A stretch of DNA of 44,960 nt from Alistipes sp. (GCA_017631255.1 JAGBTP010000041.1:1-44960), one strand, 5' to 3'. Counted from the first letter of the stretch, positions 18,898 through 28,689 are shown. The notes: generated by a model not told the origin, from the sequence alone. Numbers and translations: made by a program.

Positions 18898-18946
18898 AAA
18901 AGAAATGCGGATGGGCTGTACATTGGCGTACGGCCCATTCGCATTT
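18898..18946 (-). terminator. Long hairpin terminating the nqr operon
   Basis: Arms 18903-18921 and 18928-18946 pair over 19 positions with two mismatches around a 6-base loop. On the minus strand it runs into TTTCTTTTG. It faces the SDR terminator. Confidence 0.85.
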
Positions 18947-18988
18947 ACTTTTGTTAGCGGCAGCAGATGCTGCCTTATCTCGACAAAT

Positions 18989-20251
18989 TTATGCGCCGAA
19001 GTTATCAAAGAGGATATTCTCCGCTGGAACTCCGAGGCTATCGAGGAGGTTAACTACCGACTGTGCCATCATTGGAGGACCGCACATAAGGTAGATGATG
19101 CCCTCTGGCTCGTCGTGGTTCTTGAGATATGTCTCATAGAGAACATTGTGAACGAAGCCTGCAACATAAGGTACACCTGCCTCATCAGCCACTGGATCTG
19201 GACGGTCGAGGGCGAGGTGGAACTTGAAGTTAGGGAACTCCTTCTCAATCTGGTAGTAATCATCGAGGTAGAACGCCTCCTTGAGTGAACGAGCACCATA
19301 GAAGAAGTTAACCTTGCGACCTGTCTTGAGGGTCTTGAAGAGGTGCATAATGTGTGAACGCATAGGCGCCATACCTGCACCACCACCGATGAATACGAGC
19401 TCCTGATCGTCTGAGAGGTTATCTGGCAAGAAGAACTCACCGAATGGACCTGACATAATGATCTTGTCGCCTGGCTTGAGTGAGTAGATGTATGAAGAAC
19501 ATACACCTGGATTCACATTCATCCATCCGCCGGTAGCACGGTCAAATGGAGGAGTTGCGATACGCACATTGAGCTTGATGATATCGCCCTCAGCTGGGTA
19601 GGTAGCGCACGAGTAAGCACGCACCTGTGGCTCAGGGTTAACCATCTTGAGGTTGAAGACACCCATCTTCTCCCAATCCTCACGGTACTCTGGGTCTACA
19701 TCGATATCCTTGTAGTCAACAGTGATTGCTGGCACATCAATCTGGATGTAACCACCGCTACGGAAGTTGAGGTGCTCGCCCTCAGGGAGCTTAACAACGA
19801 ACTCCTTGATGAAGGTAGCAACATTGTTGTTCGACACAACCTCGCACTCCCACTTCTTGATGCTGAGAACCGATGCTGGAACCTTGATAGCGATATCCTC
19901 CTTAACCTTCACCTGGCAGCCAAGACGCCAACCCTCGTTGATCTCACGACGGTTGAAGAAGCCTCGCTCGGTAGGGAGAATCTCACCACCGCCCGACACA
20001 ACCTGACACTTGCACTGACCGCAAGCACCCTTACCACCGCAAGCCGATGGAAGGAAGATGCCCTGCTCAGAGAGTGTGTTGAGAAGCGTAGCACCTGACT
20101 CCACCTCCAACACCTTATCGCCATCGTTGATGTTAACCTTAACAGCACCCGACGATGTAAGTTTTGCCTTTGCAAAGAGCAGCAGCGCCACGAGAACGAG
20201 TGTCACCGCAAGAAAGGCAACTATTGCATAGATAATAATAGTAATATTCAT
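18989..20251 (-). CDS. nqrF: Na+-translocating NADH:quinone reductase subunit F
   Basis: Electron-entry subunit that oxidises NADH through FAD and a [2Fe-2S] cluster. The 420 residues have one N-terminal membrane helix (about 5-27), a plant-type ferredoxin domain with Cys71, Cys77, Cys80 and Cys112 (CGGKGACGQC), an FAD domain with RAYSCATYP and an NADH domain with IGGGAGMAPMRS and CGPPMM. All cofactor residues are in place and the length is usual. It is the last gene of the operon, 20 bases after nqrE, followed by a hairpin terminator. Confidence 0.97.
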   Translation of the reverse strand: MNITIIIYAIVAFLAVTLVLVALLLFAKAKLTSSGAVKVNINDGDKVLEVESGATLLNTLSEQGIFLPSACGGKGACGQCKCQVVSGGGEILPTERGFFNRREINEGWRLGCQVKVKEDIAIKVPASVLSIKKWECEVVSNNNVATFIKEFVVKLPEGEHLNFRSGGYIQIDVPAITVDYKDIDVDPEYREDWEKMGVFNLKMVNPEPQVRAYSCATYPAEGDIIKLNVRIATPPFDRATGGWMNVNPGVCSSYIYSLKPGDKIIMSGPFGEFFLPDNLSDDQELVFIGGGAGMAPMRSHIMHLFKTLKTGRKVNFFYGARSLKEAFYLDDYYQIEKEFPNFKFHLALDRPDPVADEAGVPYVAGFVHNVLYETYLKNHDEPEGIIYLMCGPPMMAQSVVNLLDSLGVPAENILFDNFGA

Positions 20252-20271
20252 ACCTTATACTCTTTTAGAGG

Positions 20272-20871
20272 TTACAACTGGATACCTGAGAAAATCATAA
20301 ACGCGATACCCATCAAACCAGTGATGATGAACGCGATACCTGGACCCTTCAACGCTGCTGGAATATGAGAGTACTCGATCTTCTCGCGGATAGCAGCCAT
20401 CATAACGATAGCCAACCACCAACCAATACCCGAACCAAGACCATAGACGATAGAGTCGCCTACTGAGTTGATCTCGGTGCCAACCATCTGCTGCATAAAG
20501 AGCGAACCACCCATAATGGCGCAGTTTACGGCGATAAGTGGGAGGAAGATACCGAGCTGGTTGTAGAGCGATGGCGAGAACTTCTCGACAATCATCTCAA
20601 CGAGCTGAACGAAGGCAGCAATAACCGCAATGAAGAGGATGAACGACAAGAAGCCAAGATCAACACCCTCACCCAATGCGTTAGGAGCCAACACATACTG
20701 ATTCAAGAGGTAGTTCAAAGGCACGGTCATAACCTGAACGAAGGTAACGGCAGCACCCAAGCCCAACGCGGTCTTAACGCTCTTCGACACGGCAATGTAA
20801 GAACACATACCGAAGAAGTATGCGAAGACCATATTTTCGATAAATACCGAATTAATAAACAAATTCAACAT
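20272..20871 (-). CDS. nqrE: Na+-translocating NADH:quinone reductase subunit E
   Basis: Integral membrane subunit of the sodium pump, homologous to NqrD. The 199 residues carry six hydrophobic helices. Conserved Cys residues occur in FGMCSY near the N terminus and in AVNCAIMGG, the positions which, with the pair in NqrD, hold the intramembrane iron-sulfur site. It follows nqrD with an 11-base gap. Confidence 0.96.
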   Translation of the reverse strand: MLNLFINSVFIENMVFAYFFGMCSYIAVSKSVKTALGLGAAVTFVQVMTVPLNYLLNQYVLAPNALGEGVDLGFLSFILFIAVIAAFVQLVEMIVEKFSPSLYNQLGIFLPLIAVNCAIMGGSLFMQQMVGTEINSVGDSIVYGLGSGIGWWLAIVMMAAIREKIEYSHIPAALKGPGIAFIITGLMGIAFMIFSGIQL

Positions 20872-20882
20872 ACGCTACCCTC

Positions 20883-21485
20883 CTATTTTTCCTGAAGATC
20901 CTTATTAATAGAACGATGTACCCAGATGATGATACCTACGATGATAAGTGCCATCGGAGGGAAGAGCATCAACGAGTTGTTTACATAGCCGAAGCGTGCG
21001 ATAACATCGAAGCCGAAGAGTGTACCCGAGCCGAAGAGCTCACGGAAGAAGGCCACCAACACCAGGATGAAGGCGTAGCCCAAACCGTTTGCAACACCGT
21101 CAACGAAGGCATCCCAAGGCTTGTTACCCAAAGCGAAGGCCTCAACACGACCCATAACGATACAGTTGGTGATGATAAGACCAACATATACCGAGAGCTG
21201 CTTCGATACATCATACATATACGCGCGCAGGAACTGGTCTACAACGATTACCAGCGTTGCGATAACCACGAGCTGAACGATGATACGAATACGCGAAGGC
21301 ACACCATTACGCATCAACGACATAACAAGGTTAGAGAATGCGGTAACGAAGGTAACCGACAGACCCATAACAAAGGCTGGCTCGAGCTTAACAGTAACGG
21401 CAAGAGCCGAGCAAATACCCAAGATCTGAACGATAACAGGGTTATTCGCTGCCAAAGGATTAGAAAAATTCTTGCTAAGTTTCAT
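20883..21485 (-). CDS. nqrD: Na+-translocating NADH:quinone reductase subunit D
   Basis: Membrane subunit paired with NqrE in an inverted arrangement. The 200 residues have six predicted helices and the two conserved cysteines in ILGICSA and ITNCIVMGR. The start lies three bases after the nqrC stop, so the genes are tightly coupled. Confidence 0.96.
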   Translation of the reverse strand: MKLSKNFSNPLAANNPVIVQILGICSALAVTVKLEPAFVMGLSVTFVTAFSNLVMSLMRNGVPSRIRIIVQLVVIATLVIVVDQFLRAYMYDVSKQLSVYVGLIITNCIVMGRVEAFALGNKPWDAFVDGVANGLGYAFILVLVAFFRELFGSGTLFGFDVIARFGYVNNSLMLFPPMALIIVGIIIWVHRSINKDLQEK

Positions 21486-21488
21486 AGA

Positions 21489-22271
21489 CTACTCCTCCTC
21501 AGTTTTTACAGATTCAACATTAGCAGCCTCCTCAGCGCCGCACTCGCCACACTCGCAGCTTGCCTCAACGGCAGCCTCAACAGTGCGCAAGAACGACTCA
21601 TACTTACCGATAGAGGTAGCAAGCATAGCGTTAACGCCGTCGCAAGTCTTTGTACCGCCGGTGATAGCGTCTACCTGATGCTCGTTCTGAGCACCACCCT
21701 TCTGCATACGCACCGCAAACTCGCCCTCAGCATTGTAGAGAGCCTTGCCACGGAACTCATCCTGAACCTTAGCAGTTGCGATCTCAGCACCGAGACCTGG
21801 AGTCTCACCTGCGTGGTCCATAACGATACCTGTGATAACGACATTATCCTCAGACTGCTGCAATGCAACATAGCCCCAGATATCGCCCCAGAGACCCTTA
21901 CCTACGATAGGGAGTACATACTTAACAACGCCCTCCTTCTCCAACTGGAAGATAGGAAGGTTATCCTGTGCCTCTGCAAGTGCCTTACGGTCGCCAAGTA
22001 TCGAGAAGATAGCCTGAACGCCATCCTTGTCGCTACCGTCAACCGCAACAAACTCACCACCAACGAGGTTACCCATAGTAACCACCTCGTCGAACGATGC
22101 ATCTGCCTCGCCAAAGGCCTTCATAATAGACACCTTCTGCTCGTTGAGAACATTTGCATCCTGCTTTGGCTTAAGCGATGTAGCCAAGAAAGCGAGCAAA
22201 GCACCAACGATAACCACCATCACAACCGTGTAGATGATGATATATGCATTTGAATTCTTATTGATTGCCAT
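21489..22271 (-). CDS. nqrC: Na+-translocating NADH:quinone reductase subunit C with Cys-rich acidic tail
   Basis: Periplasm-facing subunit with covalently bound FMN. The 260 residues have one membrane helix (about 10-30), the GETPGLGAE motif (155-163) and the flavinylation motif DAITGGT (201-207), where Thr207 would carry FMN; the site reads GGT rather than the GAT of proteobacteria. After about residue 228 a tail of about 30 residues follows, with Cys239, Cys241 and Cys244 (CECGEC) and many Glu. This tail is not part of the standard NqrC fold as I know it. Position three of six in the operon, nine bases after nqrB. Confidence 0.95.
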   Translation of the reverse strand: MAINKNSNAYIIIYTVVMVVIVGALLAFLATSLKPKQDANVLNEQKVSIMKAFGEADASFDEVVTMGNLVGGEFVAVDGSDKDGVQAIFSILGDRKALAEAQDNLPIFQLEKEGVVKYVLPIVGKGLWGDIWGYVALQQSEDNVVITGIVMDHAGETPGLGAEIATAKVQDEFRGKALYNAEGEFAVRMQKGGAQNEHQVDAITGGTKTCDGVNAMLATSIGKYESFLRTVEAAVEASCECGECGAEEAANVESVKTEEE

Positions 22272-22279
22272 AGCACCGA

Positions 22280-23383
22280 TTATTTTACATTCTTAATTAG
22301 CTTCTTACGACGCGCAATGTTACGCTCAACCACGAAGTAGTCGATTGTTGGTGCAAGGGCGTTCATAAAGAGGATAGAGAGCATCATACCCTCTGGGTAA
22401 GCTGGGTTAACCACACGGATGAGGATAGCCAAAGCACCCACCATAAAGCCGTAGATCCACTTACCAGCATTTGTCTGAGCCGAGGTAACAGGGTCAGTAG
22501 CCATAAACACAGCACCGAACGCAAAGCCACCTACGAGCAAGTGGTAGTATGCTGGGAACTCGGTCATACCCACAGCGTTGAAGAGGTAGCCAAAGGCGAT
22601 ACCACCAACGAATACTGAGAGCATAATGCGCCAAGATGCCACGCCGGTGAAGAGGAGGATTGCCGCACCGATAAGGATAGCAGCTGTCGAAGTCTCACCA
22701 ACAGAGCCTGGGATCAAACCGATGAACGCATCAAGAGCGCTCCACTGCATAGTGCCTGTTGTGCCGAGCTGCTCGAGTGCAGTAGCACCTGTTGTAGAGT
22801 CGGCATACCATACCGCCTCACCAGATATCTGAGGAGTGTAAGCGAAGAAGGCAAAGGCACGAGCCAACAACGCTGGGTTAAAGACATTCATACCAGTACC
22901 GCCGAATACCTCCTTACCGATGATAACAGCGAAGGCAGTTGAGAGAGCCACGATCCACAATGGCACAGTGATAGGCATCACCATAGGGATGAGCAGACCC
23001 GATACGAGGAAGCCCTCGTTGATCTCGTGCTTACGCTTCTGAGCGAAGGTAAACTCAATAGCAAGACCTACTACATACGACACGATGATCATAGGGAGCA
23101 TCTTGAGGAAGCCGAACCAGAAGGCTGGCAAAATACCCTCAACATCTGCCTGGTAGCCGATGTTGTACATACCCATCAACAGGGCTGGCAACAGCGCTAC
23201 AACAACCACGATCATCACACGCTTGATATCGTTACAATCGCGGATATGTGCACCCTTAGAGGTTGTAGTGTTAGGAACAAAAAGGAATGTCTCGAAGCCC
23301 TCGAATGTCGAGTGCAAGAAACTGAGCTTACCTCCCTCAGAGAAGGTGGGCTTAATCTTATCTACTAAATTACGCAATCCCAT
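22280..23383 (-). CDS. nqrB: Na+-translocating NADH:quinone reductase subunit B
   Basis: Largest membrane subunit, with covalent FMN and riboflavin, and the main sodium-translocating part. The 367 residues contain about ten hydrophobic segments. The FMN-binding threonine motif STTGAT ends at Thr201, and the region GGTGMNVFNPALLARAF (161-177) is typical. An N-terminal cytoplasmic part of about 55 residues precedes the first helix. It starts three bases after nqrA. Confidence 0.96.
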   Translation of the reverse strand: MGLRNLVDKIKPTFSEGGKLSFLHSTFEGFETFLFVPNTTTSKGAHIRDCNDIKRVMIVVVVALLPALLMGMYNIGYQADVEGILPAFWFGFLKMLPMIIVSYVVGLAIEFTFAQKRKHEINEGFLVSGLLIPMVMPITVPLWIVALSTAFAVIIGKEVFGGTGMNVFNPALLARAFAFFAYTPQISGEAVWYADSTTGATALEQLGTTGTMQWSALDAFIGLIPGSVGETSTAAILIGAAILLFTGVASWRIMLSVFVGGIAFGYLFNAVGMTEFPAYYHLLVGGFAFGAVFMATDPVTSAQTNAGKWIYGFMVGALAILIRVVNPAYPEGMMLSILFMNALAPTIDYFVVERNIARRKKLIKNVK

Positions 23384-23386
23384 ATC

Positions 23387-24724
23387 TTAGCTCTCCTTAA
23401 TCATTAGGTTAATACCATCACGCACAATCTGCTGCATCTCGATCTTCGATGGATCGACGAACTCGCAGAGTGCTAAATCCTCAGGAAGTACCTCGTAGAT
23501 ACCCAAGTTCTCCATCTTGTCGAGGTCACCAACGAGGATAGCCTTCAACAGATAAGCCACATAGACATCCATAGGCAAGTAGTTCTCGTAGAGACCTGTC
23601 ACTACGAATGGACGCTCACCACCATTGAGGTTAGTATCGAGCTTGTACTCCTTCTTAGGGCAGAGCCAAGAGAAGTAAGCACGCGATACTGAGAAGCGGT
23701 GGAAACGAGGCATAGCCCAGCCGAGGAGCTCGTACACATCACCCTCAGGGATGAGGCTGAGCATATTTGCACCAGCAGCGATATAGCCATCAGCAGCGGT
23801 CTTGACACCTGTGAGAACATCACCAGAGATGATACGAACCTTCTCCGACACCTTACCCACGATAGACTCAACAGCAGCACCTGAGATGATGCGCTTGTAG
23901 CAAGCCTTAGGAGCCTCGCTACCTGCCACAGCCACGACCTTAGTGAAGTCGAGCTTGCCGCTCTTCACGAAGCGACCCATCATAGCCACATCCTGAATGT
24001 TTACTGTCCACACGATATCGCCCTTAGCGATGCGGTCGATGTGGTGAATCTGTACACCCACATTACCCACAGGGTGCTTACCAGAGAATGTGTGGTACTC
24101 CACGCCCTTGATCTCTGACATAAAGCCCTCGTCGCCCTTACGAGCCGAAAGGTGCACCTTACCATCAGTGAGGCGAGCAAGAAGTGCCAAACCTGCCTCG
24201 ATAGAGGCCTTCTCCTCCTTGAGGATGAAGTTGTAGTCTGGAGCGAGAGGTGCTGAGTCGAAAGCCGACACGAAGATAGCCTTAGGGGTGGCATCTGGGT
24301 TAGCGATTACGCCATAAGGACGCTCAACGATACGAGTCCAGAGACCCGACTCAAGAAGCATCTCGACAACCTCAGAACGACCAGCCTTGGTAGCATCAAC
24401 AACCTTAAGCTCCTTCACGCTTTGTGCCTGGTCAGGCTCCACAGCGATGTTGAGCAGCTTACGCTTCTCGCCACGATTGATGGCCGAAACAACGCCGCTA
24501 ACAGGTGAAGTAAAGAGGATGCGAGGGTTCTTCTTGTCGAAGAAGAGCGCAGTACCTACCTCAACCTTATCGCCAACCTTAACCAACAGCTTTGGCGTAA
24601 CGCTCTCATAGTCAAGCGGGCTAACAGCATATGACTTTGCCATCGGAGCATTCTCGATAACAGCCTCTGCCTTACCTGCCAGCTTGATGTCGAGACCTTT
24701 ACATAATTTAATGTTTTTCGACAT
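23387..24724 (-). CDS. nqrA: Na+-translocating NADH:quinone reductase subunit A
   Basis: Cytoplasmic subunit of the Na+-NQR complex, related to RnfC but without iron-sulfur sites. The 445 residues match the family length, beginning with a short segment MSKNIKLCKGLDIKLAG and a lipoyl-like region with SPVSGVVSAINRGEKR near 75. It heads the nqrABCDEF operon, in the canonical order. A possible promoter lies on the minus strand about 100 bases upstream (TTG at 24850-24848, 20 bases, TATCTTCG at 24827-24820), a weaker match with one change in the -7 box. Confidence 0.96.
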   Translation of the reverse strand: MSKNIKLCKGLDIKLAGKAEAVIENAPMAKSYAVSPLDYESVTPKLLVKVGDKVEVGTALFFDKKNPRILFTSPVSGVVSAINRGEKRKLLNIAVEPDQAQSVKELKVVDATKAGRSEVVEMLLESGLWTRIVERPYGVIANPDATPKAIFVSAFDSAPLAPDYNFILKEEKASIEAGLALLARLTDGKVHLSARKGDEGFMSEIKGVEYHTFSGKHPVGNVGVQIHHIDRIAKGDIVWTVNIQDVAMMGRFVKSGKLDFTKVVAVAGSEAPKACYKRIISGAAVESIVGKVSEKVRIISGDVLTGVKTAADGYIAAGANMLSLIPEGDVYELLGWAMPRFHRFSVSRAYFSWLCPKKEYKLDTNLNGGERPFVVTGLYENYLPMDVYVAYLLKAILVGDLDKMENLGIYEVLPEDLALCEFVDPSKIEMQQIVRDGINLMIKES

Positions 24725-24868
24725 AAAAACTGTTTGTTAGATGAATTTAATAGTTATGTTTTGTATGTTTGTTGTCCTACAAAGTTTTGCGAACACCTAA
24801 TTACACTATAAAATGCGCACGAAGATACGCCTTTTTTTCCAAACGAACAATCATTTTGACCCGATATT

Positions 24869-24898
24869 TTTGTTTTCGGTGATAATTTAGTATTTTTG
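24869..24898 (+). promoter_or_regulatory. Promoter for the tatD-like/tcdA operon
   Basis: TTTG (24869-24872), 18 bases, TATTTTTG (24891-24898). The start site near 24905 rules out the upstream in-frame ATG at 24896 and supports the one at 24920. Confidence 0.65.
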
Positions 24899-24919
24899 CA
24901 GTCAAAGGATATTGGCACT

Positions 24920-25504
24920 ATGCGACCATTTATCGACATACATACGCACCATCCGAGCGACGATGTCATCTCGCCAACGATGTCGGGCATACACCCCTGG
25001 GATAGCGACCTGGGGCTGCAACTGCCCAGCTTCGTGGAGTGCGACATCATCGGTGAGACGGGCCTCGACTTTCGCTGCAAGGCCGACCGTGATGTGCAGG
25101 AGTGGCTCTTCATACAGCACCTCAACCACGCTGCAAGGATGCAGAAACCCGTGGTCATACACTGCGTCAAGGCCCTTGAGCCGGCACTCGACATCCTTGC
25201 CAACTACCCCGAAATTTGTGGTGTCGTGTTCCACGGATTTATCGGCAGCAAGGAGCAGGCTGAGCGATGCCTAAAGCGTGGTTACTACCTATCATTTGGT
25301 GCTCGTTCGTTGCGCTCATCAAGGGTGCGCGAGGTGATTGCCACGGCTCCCATCGAGCAGATTTTCTGCGAGACCGACGACAGCCTCGAGCCCACGATTG
25401 CGGAGGTCTACAAGGAGGTGGCTACGCTCAGAGGATGCAGCGTCGAGGAGCTGCTCAGCGCCATAGAGAAAAATTATAAACGACTCATTATTAGAGATGT
25501 ATAG
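24920..25504 (+). CDS. Compact TatD-family metal-dependent hydrolase
   Basis: Probable metal-dependent deoxyribonuclease/hydrolase of the TatD group. From the ATG at 24920 it is 194 residues, against about 250-265 for E. coli TatD. Metal and active-site blocks remain: IDIHTHH near the N terminus, GETGLDF, VIHC, VFHGF and ETDDS. The shortening is mainly between the HxH motif and the GETGLD block. The start is chosen because the promoter overlaps the other possible ATG at 24896. The stop overlaps the tcdA start by eight bases. Short TatD proteins are frequent in Bacteroidales, so it is probably active, not decayed. Confidence 0.85.
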   Translation: MRPFIDIHTHHPSDDVISPTMSGIHPWDSDLGLQLPSFVECDIIGETGLDFRCKADRDVQEWLFIQHLNHAARMQKPVVIHCVKALEPALDILANYPEICGVVFHGFIGSKEQAERCLKRGYYLSFGARSLRSSRVREVIATAPIEQIFCETDDSLEPTIAEVYKEVATLRGCSVEELLSAIEKNYKRLIIRDV

Positions 25505-26237
25505 CTGGCTTGAAAGAACCGAACTACTCCTCGGCGAGGAGAAACTCAACATACTAAAAAATGCCAATGTGCTGGTCGTTGGCGTGGGTGGCGTAGGTGC
25601 CTATGCCGCTGAGATGATTGCCCGTGCCGGTGTTGGTCGTATGACCATCGCCGATGCCGACAAGGTGTCGCCAAGCAACATCAACCGCCAACTCGTCGCC
25701 CTGCACTCTACCGTGGGACGCGAGAAGTGCGACATCTTGGCAGAGCGCCTTCGCGACATAAACCCCAACATCGAGCTTACGACCGTCAACCGTTTCATCA
25801 AGGATTCGGAGACCGACGCGCTACTCGACAGCGACAAGTTCGACTATGTGGTCGACGCCATCGACACCCTATCGCCCAAGCTCGCACTCATCAAAGGTGC
25901 GCTCGACAGAGGCATCCCATTAGTTAGCTCGATGGGCGCTGGCGCCAAGACCGACCCGACGCTTATGGAGATTAAGGATATCGCCAAAACGCACCACTGT
26001 CCGCTGGCGCATATGCTCCGCAAACGACTCCATAAGATAGGCATCAAGCGAGGTTTCTGGGCCGTATTCTCACCCGAACCTGTACGCGAGGGAGCTATGA
26101 TTTTATGCGAAGAGCAGAACAAAAAGTCGAATGTGGGCACTATATCCTACATCCCCGCACTCTTTGGAATAGGTTGTGCCTCGGTGGTTGTGCGCGACCT
26201 CGTTGGAGAATTTAAGAACGAAACTAAAACAGAGTAA
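25497..26237 (+). CDS. tcdA: tRNA threonylcarbamoyladenosine dehydratase TcdA
   Basis: E1-like enzyme that activates t6A37 in tRNA with ATP to form cyclic t6A (ct6A). The 246 residues have the ThiF-type nucleotide motif GVGGVG (29-34), the acidic strand end ADADKV (52-57) and the NINRQ segment (61-65). The region HHCPLAHMLRKRLHK and the C-terminal IPALFGIGCASVVV fit the TcdA/CsdL group rather than ThiF or MoeB, and the CxxC zinc pair of MoeB/ThiF is absent. It overlaps the tatD-like gene and is two bases ahead of the next gene, so the three form one unit. It acts after TsaE, also in this window. Confidence 0.93.
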   Translation: MYSWLERTELLLGEEKLNILKNANVLVVGVGGVGAYAAEMIARAGVGRMTIADADKVSPSNINRQLVALHSTVGREKCDILAERLRDINPNIELTTVNRFIKDSETDALLDSDKFDYVVDAIDTLSPKLALIKGALDRGIPLVSSMGAGAKTDPTLMEIKDIAKTHHCPLAHMLRKRLHKIGIKRGFWAVFSPEPVREGAMILCEEQNKKSNVGTISYIPALFGIGCASVVVRDLVGEFKNETKTE

Positions 26238-26239
26238 AT

Positions 26240-27175
26240 ATGAAGAAAATAGTCTTTTTGGATGAGTATAGCATCGCAGGACGCGACCTATCGAGCATCA
26301 CATCACAGGGCGAATATGTAGCATACGAGAACACAGCAAAGGCCGATGTTGTCGAGCGTCTTAAGGATGCCGACATTGCCATCACCAACAAGGTACTTAT
26401 CGACGGCGAGGCTATGCGCCAGCTACCCCGCCTCAAGCTCATTTGCGTAGCCGCTACGGGTATGAATAATGTCGACCTCGAGACGGCTAAGGAGCTTGGC
26501 ATCGAGGTTAAGAACGCCGTTGGCTACTCTACCACCTCGGTGGCGGAGACAACCCTTGCATCGGCACTCGCTCTGGCGCGTAACATCGTATATTTCAACG
26601 AGTACTTCCACGATGGCCGCTACGCTAAGGCTGACCGTGCCTTCTGTTACGACCGCTTCACCTTCGAGGTGCGTGGCAAGAAGTGGGGCATCATCGGTAT
26701 GGGTAACATCGGTCGTGAGGTGGCACGCCTCGCCTCGGCATTTGGCTGCGAGGTGCGTTACTTCTCTACTTCGGGCGTCAAGCGCGAGGAGGCATACGAG
26801 GCTATGGAGCTTAGAGAGCTGCTCGCGTGGAGCGACATCGTATCGGTACACTCGCCCCTCAATGAGCGCACACGCGGTCTGGTAGGTCGTGAGGAGCTTA
26901 AGGCGATGAAGCCTTCGTCTATCATCATCAATGTGGCGCGTGGTGGCATCATCGACGAGGCGGCGCTTGCTGAGGCCCTCGACAACGGCTGGGTATCGGC
27001 GGCAGCACTCGATGTATTCTCGGTGGAGCCATTGCGCGAGTCACCACTCTACGACATCAAGGATAAGTATCGCCTGCTGGCATCGCCACACAACGCGTGG
27101 TCGGCAGCCGAGGCCATCGACCGCCTTATCTTCTGCGTAGCAGAGAACATTCGTCTCTGGCTCAGCAAGCAGTAG
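26240..27175 (+). CDS. D-2-hydroxyacid dehydrogenase (glycerate/hydroxypyruvate type)
   Basis: NAD-dependent oxidoreductase of the D-isomer-specific 2-hydroxyacid dehydrogenase family. The 311 residues have the nucleotide motif GMGNIG (153-158) and the catalytic set Arg234 (VARGG), Glu263 (VEP) and His284 (SPHNAW). After GMGNIG the second strand ends without a clear Asp (RYFSTSG), so NADP use cannot be excluded. Sequence style is closest to glycerate/hydroxypyruvate reductases; lactate or phosphoglycerate specificity is less likely because there is no ACT domain. Last gene of the operon, followed by a terminator. Confidence 0.9.
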   Translation: MKKIVFLDEYSIAGRDLSSITSQGEYVAYENTAKADVVERLKDADIAITNKVLIDGEAMRQLPRLKLICVAATGMNNVDLETAKELGIEVKNAVGYSTTSVAETTLASALALARNIVYFNEYFHDGRYAKADRAFCYDRFTFEVRGKKWGIIGMGNIGREVARLASAFGCEVRYFSTSGVKREEAYEAMELRELLAWSDIVSVHSPLNERTRGLVGREELKAMKPSSIIINVARGGIIDEAALAEALDNGWVSAAALDVFSVEPLRESPLYDIKDKYRLLASPHNAWSAAEAIDRLIFCVAENIRLWLSKQ

Positions 27176-27224
27176 TGCTACCCATAATGATGCGAGCGAG
27201 CACATAGGTCGCATCAAACAGAAA

Positions 27225-27250
27225 AAAGGCTGTCTTAAAGACAGCCTTTT
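27225..27250 (+). terminator. Bidirectional terminator between hydroxyacid dehydrogenase and propeller-like lipoprotein
   Basis: AAAAGGCTGTCTT and AAGACAGCCTTTT form a perfect inverted repeat, with A and T runs on both sides that serve the two converging genes. Confidence 0.93.
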
Positions 27251-27273
27251 ATTTTATATTGATAAGGGAGTAA

Positions 27274-28689
27274 TTACTCAATAGGGTTCACTGGTGCACC
27301 ATCGAGGTCGATAACATATGTCATCCAACCCATATCGGTGTTAACGATACCGAGGAGCTTACGGCCATCAGCCGATGCACCAATGGTAATGATACCCTCC
27401 TGGAGGTAACCGTAGAGGTTGATAGTGTACTCGCGCATCAACCAGTCGATGATAGGTATCTGCTCGGTAGTGTTGCCAGACTTAAGGTCTACGACATACG
27501 ATGTGGTACCCATATAGTATGGTACATCGTTAAGGAACGCAATGCCATCGTCAGTCATAGCTGTAACAGAACCCTGGTTGCAAGTGCCCTCGAATACGGT
27601 GAGCTCCTTAGTCTCGAGGTTGTAGCAAGCAGGCTGTGACCACTCGCCACCAGTCTGACCATCCTCAGGATAGTTCTTAACAATGCTGTAAATATAGTTA
27701 CCGTTAGGGGTCATACGCACCTGAGTATCGCCAAAGGTACGCACTGGGTTGTACTCGCCATCGTACTCAAATACTGGATAGTAGAACTGAGAGTACTCAT
27801 CCTCCCAAACTAAGGCCTGCATAACATAGCCCTGCTCGCAACCTACGATGCGGCGGTCTGGGCTAACGCCATAAGCTGCAACAGCACCTACACCGTAGAT
27901 AGCATCGCCAGCCTCGAGGACAGTAACACGATCCTTAAGTACATCGTAAACGAAAGGCACGATAGTGTCGTAAATCTTACCATAGTAAGAGTTCTCATCG
28001 AACTCCCACCACCAACCTACAACGAAGGTACCGTCAGGAGTTACAGCCTGCAATGAGCTCATATCAGATGTAGTAAGCTCGCTGAGGTCGATCTTTACAG
28101 CCTTGCCCTGGATGTACATCGCCGCCTCACCGCTCTGGCTGCTCTCGTAGGTGCAACCTACTGCAACGCCGGTGTCAGCAACATCAGAGAACTCGAAGTT
28201 CTCAACATATGTAATCTCGTCGCTATTGAGGTCGAGGATCATACCCTGACGATCGAACGCACCTACAACCCAACGGCCATCATCCGAAATAGCGATAGCG
28301 GTAGAGCCATTCTGTGGGTACCACTCACGATATACAGGCACCACGCGTGCTGCGATAACAACCTCCTGAGTTGCTACGAGTGAGCTATCCTCAGCATTTG
28401 CGGCGATAGCCTGGAGCTTAACGGTGTAGGTAGTATCCCACTCGAGGTTCTCGAAGCGGTGAACGGTCTTGTCGGTACGCTCAGGAGCCTTCTCGTTGAG
28501 TGCAACCTCGTAGTACGCAGCACCCTCAACAGCGGTCCAAGATACGGTGATAGAGTTCTCTGATGCGTTAGCCGAGAACTCAGGTGTTGCGAGGCGGTTT
28601 GCTGAACCACCCTCAGTCGCACTCTTAGTGCACGATGCGAGTGTTGCGATAGCCACTACGCAAAGCAAAAATCTAGCAATGTTCTTCAT
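27274..28689 (-). CDS. Lipoprotein with fibronectin-III-like domain and propeller/HAF-like repeats
   Basis: Not recognised; likely an outer-membrane surface lipoprotein. The 471 residues start with a lipoprotein signal ending TLASC (Cys20). Residues about 33-113 look like a fibronectin type III domain (TPEFSANASENSITVSWTAV, then NLEWDTTYTVKL). From about 130 six copies of a short motif of the form A-x-S/T-x-D-G-x-x-V-V-G recur at 133, 215, 274, 325, 377 and 437, spaced about 50-80 residues, a pattern seen in beta-propeller or HAF-type repeat proteins. No catalytic motif is visible. It has its own consensus promoter and lies after another lipoprotein in the same direction. Confidence 0.75.
   Translation of the reverse strand: MKNIARFLLCVVAIATLASCTKSATEGGSANRLATPEFSANASENSITVSWTAVEGAAYYEVALNEKAPERTDKTVHRFENLEWDTTYTVKLQAIAANAEDSSLVATQEVVIAARVVPVYREWYPQNGSTAIAISDDGRWVVGAFDRQGMILDLNSDEITYVENFEFSDVADTGVAVGCTYESSQSGEAAMYIQGKAVKIDLSELTTSDMSSLQAVTPDGTFVVGWWWEFDENSYYGKIYDTIVPFVYDVLKDRVTVLEAGDAIYGVGAVAAYGVSPDRRIVGCEQGYVMQALVWEDEYSQFYYPVFEYDGEYNPVRTFGDTQVRMTPNGNYIYSIVKNYPEDGQTGGEWSQPACYNLETKELTVFEGTCNQGSVTAMTDDGIAFLNDVPYYMGTTSYVVDLKSGNTTEQIPIIDWLMREYTINLYGYLQEGIITIGASADGRKLLGIVNTDMGWMTYVIDLDGAPVNPIE

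Noticed and set aside
24920-25504. TatD-like gene as a truncated pseudogene
   Set aside because: All metal and active-site motifs are present, the frame is intact and it overlaps tcdA in a clean operon.
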